In this document: positions 21,261-25,615 of the stretch, piece by piece
Layout: each line of letters starts with the position of its first letter
How positions within the stretch are numbered: position 1 is the first letter of the stretch
From: Oppiella nova
Taxonomy: Eukaryota > Arthropoda > Arachnida > Sarcoptiformes > Oppiidae
Direction: 5' to 3'
NCBI GenBank assembly: GCA_905397405.1
Contig: CAJPVJ010000424.1
Span: forward strand, 1 to 25,615
DNA length: 25,615 bases
Notes under the pieces: model-generated
The model's input: only the letters and a program-made list of their open reading frames with translations
What the model was told of the DNA's origin: nothing
The model's database searches: none
Made by a program: the position numbers and the translations under genes

Positions 21261-23199
21261 ACTGTGTCCACGAGTTTGTGTCGTATTAATCGTCAAATCA
21301 TATATTGTTTATATATTAAATCATTTCATAGATTTTTATATTGAATTAAATTTATTTATTAATAAAATAATTTTTGCTTTAATTGCGGGTTATTTTTATC
21401 TAAAAATTATTCAATCTTGTTGAGTAATTATATGAAATGATTATAGTTATAGTATGTAGACTAAAGGTTCTGTATAAAAGGTTTTGAAGTTTTTTATTTT
21501 ACCGGTATATATATTACATTCTAAATAAATATTTAAATAAATATTTAAATAGACTTTTAGTTAATAAAATAGTAAATGAAAATGAGTACCTTGATTAGGA
21601 ATGAATACTGTGATTTGTGATACAGTACTATTGATTTAAAACTCATTACTTATTAATTGAAGTTAAATATTATTTTTAAAATACATTATTTGCGACAATA
21701 TAACATTAGTAGTAAATGAGATTTTTATATCTAATTAATGTCTAATTTATATTCAATAATATTCACAAATTCTTAATCTTTTGGGAAAATTTTACAATTT
21801 ATAATTAAATGTTTTATCTGCAAACACTCTGATATAAGACTTTCTGTTTATTAAGTCTTGAATCTAAACAAATCCCAAATGACATAAAATTTAGATAAAT
21901 TCTACATTAATATATTTTTGAAATATTTAAAAACACATTTGACTTTATTCTAAAATAAAACTTATTTTTACATTTTATATAAGGCTTATAAATATAAAGT
22001 CGATATACTGTATTTGCATGAATATAGTGTATGTTTACGTGAATAATAAGAAATACACGGAATAAAATAATGAAATTCTTTACATACTGTATATTGTGAC
22101 TGGAAATAGTACTCATTATACAGGGCATCATTAAGCTTACAGCCAATTAAAGTAAAATTAAGCACTAGTTTACACTTCTGTTAGTAAATTTGTGTATTTT
22201 TTAGAAAACAAGTACCATTTCATACTCTATTTGAGATTACAATTTAATCTTAGTTTTCAGTTCTTTTACATTAATTTAATACTTCCTAAATATTATTTGC
22301 ATCTCGAAATATAGTCTTAAATTAACATTTTTAACTATTCTTTGCATTAAAATAGTTATTCATTTCACAATGTATTGACATTTAGTTAAATGCTCGGTTG
22401 GTTTGTAAATAAAGTATCATTTTATTGACTCAACTGTTGATATAAATCGATAGAAATAGTCTTTTTGTAAACACAGAGCACTGTTTGTAAGGAATTCAGA
22501 GTTAATTAATTTTATTTGAGCCTAATTGCCATTTCCTTTTAAATTAATTTCTTATAGTTATCGACAATTCATTGTACAGTATATCACATAATCTCCGGGA
22601 ATCATAATTATTATGACATGAAATACAATGAGATTGTTATGTGAGAAATGATAAATTGACTGAAACTTCACAGAATTTGTTGTCATTAAAAAGAAATAAA
22701 TGTATCAAAATGATATTGTTTTCACATTTCTATTGACTGACTAAATAAATTATTGTATTTATTTTTATTTAGTTTAGGAAATACCATAATCATTATTAAC
22801 CATTATTGAGTCAATATTATTGACGCTTACAATTTAATATACAAAATAAAATTTGACACTAAATTTGTAACCGAATTCTGTATTTAAGTCAATATGTTTC
22901 GACACAATTCAATGTCTACTTTGAATTTGTGCGAAACGATTGTAATATTGATTTTATTTTATTACAACTTTTATTGACTTTCACTAATATTATCAGTAAA
23001 TACAGTAGAGACTTGAATTACACATGACTTTATTAGTAAATAGAAAAGGGATTTGAAGTTCACACACCGGATATATACTACATTATGTTTGTTAACCAAA
23101 TTAACGCCAATTCTCAGCATTTGGTGATTAAATAGACATTGAAATAATTCCTATTCTAATCAAATGTCTAATTCAATAATATGGCAATTAATTAGCGAT
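21261..23199. other. Gene-free AT-rich intergenic region
   Basis: 3' flank of GTF2H4 and almost 2 kb of very AT-rich DNA with no conserved coding or RNA signal on either strand. A candidate poly(A) signal is listed separately. Confidence 0.6.
21361..21366 (+). terminator. Candidate poly(A) signal for GTF2H4
   Basis: AATAAA about 100 bp after the GTF2H4 stop codon. Position is sensible, but AT-rich sequence makes chance matches common. Confidence 0.4.
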
Positions 23200-23455
23200 A
23201 AGAGACACTTTTATGAATTCACATTCACTCGTATGAAATGTAATTTTAATACTATTTTAGGAATGAAATCGATTTTTTGTATGAAAATTATATTTCACAC
23301 AATTTACTGATAAATGAGAGGAAATTGAAGAGACACTTTTATGAATTCACATTCATTCGTATGAAATGTAATTTTATTACTATTTTAGGAATGAAATCGA
23401 TTTTTTGTATGAAAATTATATTTCACACAATTTACTGATAAATGAGAGGAAATTG
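23200..23455. repeat. Tandem repeat, two ~128-bp copies at 128-bp offset, intergenic
   Basis: 23200–23327 and 23328–23455 differ at two positions (C/T and A/T, within CACTCG/CATTCG and AATACT/ATTACT). The copies abut. It lies in AT-rich DNA with no gene signal. It has the same offset as the repeats at 13336, 18104 and 24213. Confidence 0.95.
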
Positions 23456-23901
23456 TTGTTTTATGCACACAATTAGCTTTATAACTATTTTACTTTGTTT
23501 CCCGATTACTTTGTATTTAAGTGATATTTGATATAAAAATATTCTGTCGCCTCAGGAATTATAACAAACAATAATTTCTATATAAATACATGACAATTGA
23601 AAATATATTTTTCACCAAATCTTGAGTGCAAACAAAACTCATTTCCTTTTTTCTATTGAAATCAGAGACTATTATTTAGTTGTCTTGGAAACCAATTGTG
23701 ACCGAAAAAAAATCTGTATTTTTGAAATATGTATTAATTAGTGGAAAAACTTACGTAAATAATAATCCAATGGAAACGACGATGAAATGTAAAGATCACA
23801 AACAGGGGGTGAAAGGCATTCACTTATATCCGATGATAGGGACGAATAGGTTTTCCCCATAAATAGGTTGTGCCACGAGTTTTGACAAACTTTTCTCACA
23901 T
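23456..23901. other. 3' flank of guanylate cyclase gene
   Basis: AT-rich, probably including the 3' UTR of the reverse-strand guanylate cyclase. No other gene is seen; the open frame at 23680–23862 (+) has no recognisable content. Confidence 0.4.
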
Positions 23902-25382
23902 TCAGACAGAACTTTCCACTTTAAGCTCGCAATCGTTAATGGATTTAAAAATGAGTTCACAATTACTGGGCCGTCGTTTCAGTACATTATTACCCGTCAT
24001 CTCTTTGTTCGGCTTTTGATTGCTTTTGTCGGTCGTCTCGATGGGAACGACATCTTCGGTGCCATTCATATGACTGCAATCAACTAAACTAATCTTCGAC
24101 CAGTCCTTCACACTTATGTCAAACTTCTGCCCATTGATGGGTCCGTTCACTGAGTTATCGTTACTTTTATGACTTTTCTCGGCGACGGCCCCCTTTTTAG
24201 ACGCTTTATTGGCGTCCAATTGTGAACAGGAGTTCCACTTCTTAGAGATCACAATATTATTAAGTCTGGAAAGAGAGCTGAGAAGAGGAACCCGACTCTC
24301 CTTCTCATCACTTAAACCGATGTCAATGTGAACGTTGAGACGTCCAGTTGTGAACAGGAGTTCCACTTCTTAGAGATCACAATATTATTAAGTCTGGAAA
24401 GAGAGCTGAGAAGAGGAACCCGACTCTCCTTCTCATCACTTAAACCGATGTCAATGTGAACGTTGAGGTCAGTGGACGACTGATTAGTTCCGTTGTCGTT
24501 GTGGTCACCCAATAGTGGTGTCGACAACTCGTGTCTGTCTTTCACGTGATTCACATCCTTATGGTTTGTGTTTGTAATGAACTGAAAGTGATTCTCATTG
24601 AATGAATTCAAACGTTCAGATGATTTAATGTAAAAAGTAGACGAAGTCTTGAGTGGTTTGGAATGGATTTGTGAGTCAATGGATGATTGGAGGACATCAT
24701 TGGTGTCACATATTTGGTCTTTCAATACTAGTCTACTCTGTCGTAATGGAAATGCTTTCTTCGTTTGCTTCGGACTGTTGGCGGTTCGGAGGGAACCGTT
24801 AGAGTCGAGTCCTTTTAGCCGATGAAAGGCTGGCAAACGTGTGGTCGAGAGATGAAGATTGGAGCCGCCTTTGAAGCCTATGAGTGATCCCTTTCGCGGC
24901 AGAAATCCTCCGCCACCGGCGCCTCCCATAGCGTTGCGCTTTTTATTATCATTGGATGAGTATATAAAGTTTGGCACTTTGAGCAAATCGTCCGGTGCTG
25001 ACTCGCGCCTATGCATCGGACCCTCCGTATGCGATAGGAGCCAATACGTCCTCACCTGACCCTTGCCCTTCATCGGCACTAAACCCCTTTCCTCTATCAG
25101 ATAACCACCAATTTTGACCAAATAATCTCTACATTGAGGGCTTATATGAATTCTCAAGGCTTCGCCTAAAATTATAGATAAGAAAACATTGAAATCAGTT
25201 TTTATTTTGTTTTTTCATTTCATGTTTGATTAGAGCTGTTAATGCATTTCATTATGTTATTTGTTTTAACATGAAATTAAATTTATTTATTTTATTTTTG
25301 TATATAAAGTGCTATTTTATATAATTAATTATCATGTACTGACCATTACTTTCCATTCTCGAGGCGGTATTAACGGTATCAC
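23902..25382 (-). CDS. Receptor-type guanylate cyclase, last two exons, 5' part outside window
   Basis: Makes cGMP from GTP; receptor forms are single-pass membrane proteins. A 39-nt exon (25382–25344) encodes DTVNTASRMESN, part of the class III cyclase signature. A 178-bp intron (25343–25166) follows, then an exon from 25165 encoding EALRIHISPQCRDYLVKIGG, IEERGLVPMKGKGQVRTYWL. That order matches the end of the catalytic domain in natriuretic-peptide-type and Gyc76C-like cyclases. A ~330-residue Ser/Asn-rich cytoplasmic tail follows, unusually long and resembling insect Gyc76C in that respect. A 127-bp repeat (24213–24467) shifts the frame to an early stop at 24312; ignoring one unit continues the tail to the stop at 23902, ending KVESSV. 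The receptor and kinase-like domains lie right of the window. Confidence 0.88.
24213..24467. repeat. Tandem repeat, two 127-bp copies at 128-bp offset inside guanylate cyclase exon
   Basis: 24213–24339 and 24341–24467 differ at one position (24218 A versus 24346 G) and are separated by one base. Both encode the same tail segment (LNVHIDIGLSDEKESRVPLL and onward), but the offset is not a multiple of three, so the reading frame breaks between them. Confidence 0.97.
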
Positions 25383-25553
25383 CTGAAAGCACAACAGAAA
25401 ATGTTTATTTGTCTCAATTCCTAATTGTTTTGCTATTAATTCTCTTAAAATAACGGTTCTTCTAATGAGTTTATAAGTAGTATTTGTGCTATTATTACAT
25501 TCCTAACAACAGGTGGTCTAAACCATTCTGTTTATGTGCTAAGTCTCTCTCTC

Positions 25554-25593
<40 letters not shown>

Positions 25594-25615
25594 CTGTTCT
25601 TTAAGAATTCTATTC
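25383..25615 (-). other. Guanylate cyclase intron, running off the right edge
   Basis: The acceptor CAG (25385–25383 on the reverse strand) precedes the 39-nt exon, so sequence to its right is intron of at least ~230 bp, longer than most introns in this window. It contains a CT microsatellite. I see no further exon before the window edge. Confidence 0.6.
25544..25593. repeat. (CT)n microsatellite in guanylate cyclase intron
   Basis: About 50 bp of CT repeat with one CG interruption near 25565. Confidence 0.95.

Noticed and set aside
21907-22146. 79-codon reverse open frame rich in Ile, Tyr and Asn
   Set aside because: Composition is what AT-rich noncoding DNA gives; no start context or conserved motif.

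Overview
The window looks like nuclear DNA of a small arthropod, probably an acariform (oribatid-like) mite. The evidence is AT-rich intergenic DNA, small GT–AG introns (about 59–99 bp in most genes), animal housekeeping genes, and an SMB/Methuselah-type receptor ectodomain family that is expanded in arthropods. The lineage call is inference, not something the sequence proves. I found no CRISPR array, operon, tRNA or rRNA gene, or recognisable transposon.

Layout, left to right. 1–640 (-): 5' exon of a secreted or membrane receptor with an SMB/Mth-like ectodomain, running off the left edge. 641–4987: gene-free, with a CT microsatellite and a ~0.9–1 kb tandem duplication next to the promoter of the following gene. 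4988–6749 (+): a C2H2 zinc-finger protein with about 11 fingers. 7500–7682 (-): an orphan C-terminal coiled-coil exon. 8636–9847 (-): UCHL5/UCH37, four exons, 330 aa. 11434–12723 (+): an SCP2-type peroxisomal thiolase, two exons, without the SCP2 domain and ending in SKL. 13750–14224 (+): a C1orf131-like (DUF4602) protein, 5' end unresolved. 14373–16162 (-): WDR46/Utp7. 16577–17332 (+): a PLD6/Zucchini-like phospholipase D, disrupted in the middle. 17620–18515 (-): holocytochrome c synthase. 18781–19344 (+): a truncated 5' copy of GTF2H4. 19462–21260 (+): complete GTF2H4 (TFIIH p52), seven exons, 456 aa. 21261–23901: gene-free. 23902–25382 (-): 3' end of a receptor guanylate cyclase, running off the right edge.

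The genes are independent housekeeping or signalling loci. C1orf131 and WDR46 are convergent neighbours and both belong to the small-subunit processome in other animals. HCCS and PLD6 are both mitochondrial. I see nothing linking the others.

The most striking structural signal is four separate near-perfect direct repeats, all with an offset of exactly 128 bp (13336/13464, 18104/18232, 23200/23328, 24213/24341). In two of them the copies are 127 bp. Two fall in conserved coding exons (HCCS and the guanylate cyclase tail) and break the frame; ignoring one copy restores both. This points to an assembly artefact, such as allelic arms joined in a k=127 de Bruijn assembly, rather than biology. The larger duplications (GTF2H4 5' end, zinc-finger upstream region) may have a similar origin. 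I did not find a convincing new biological system.
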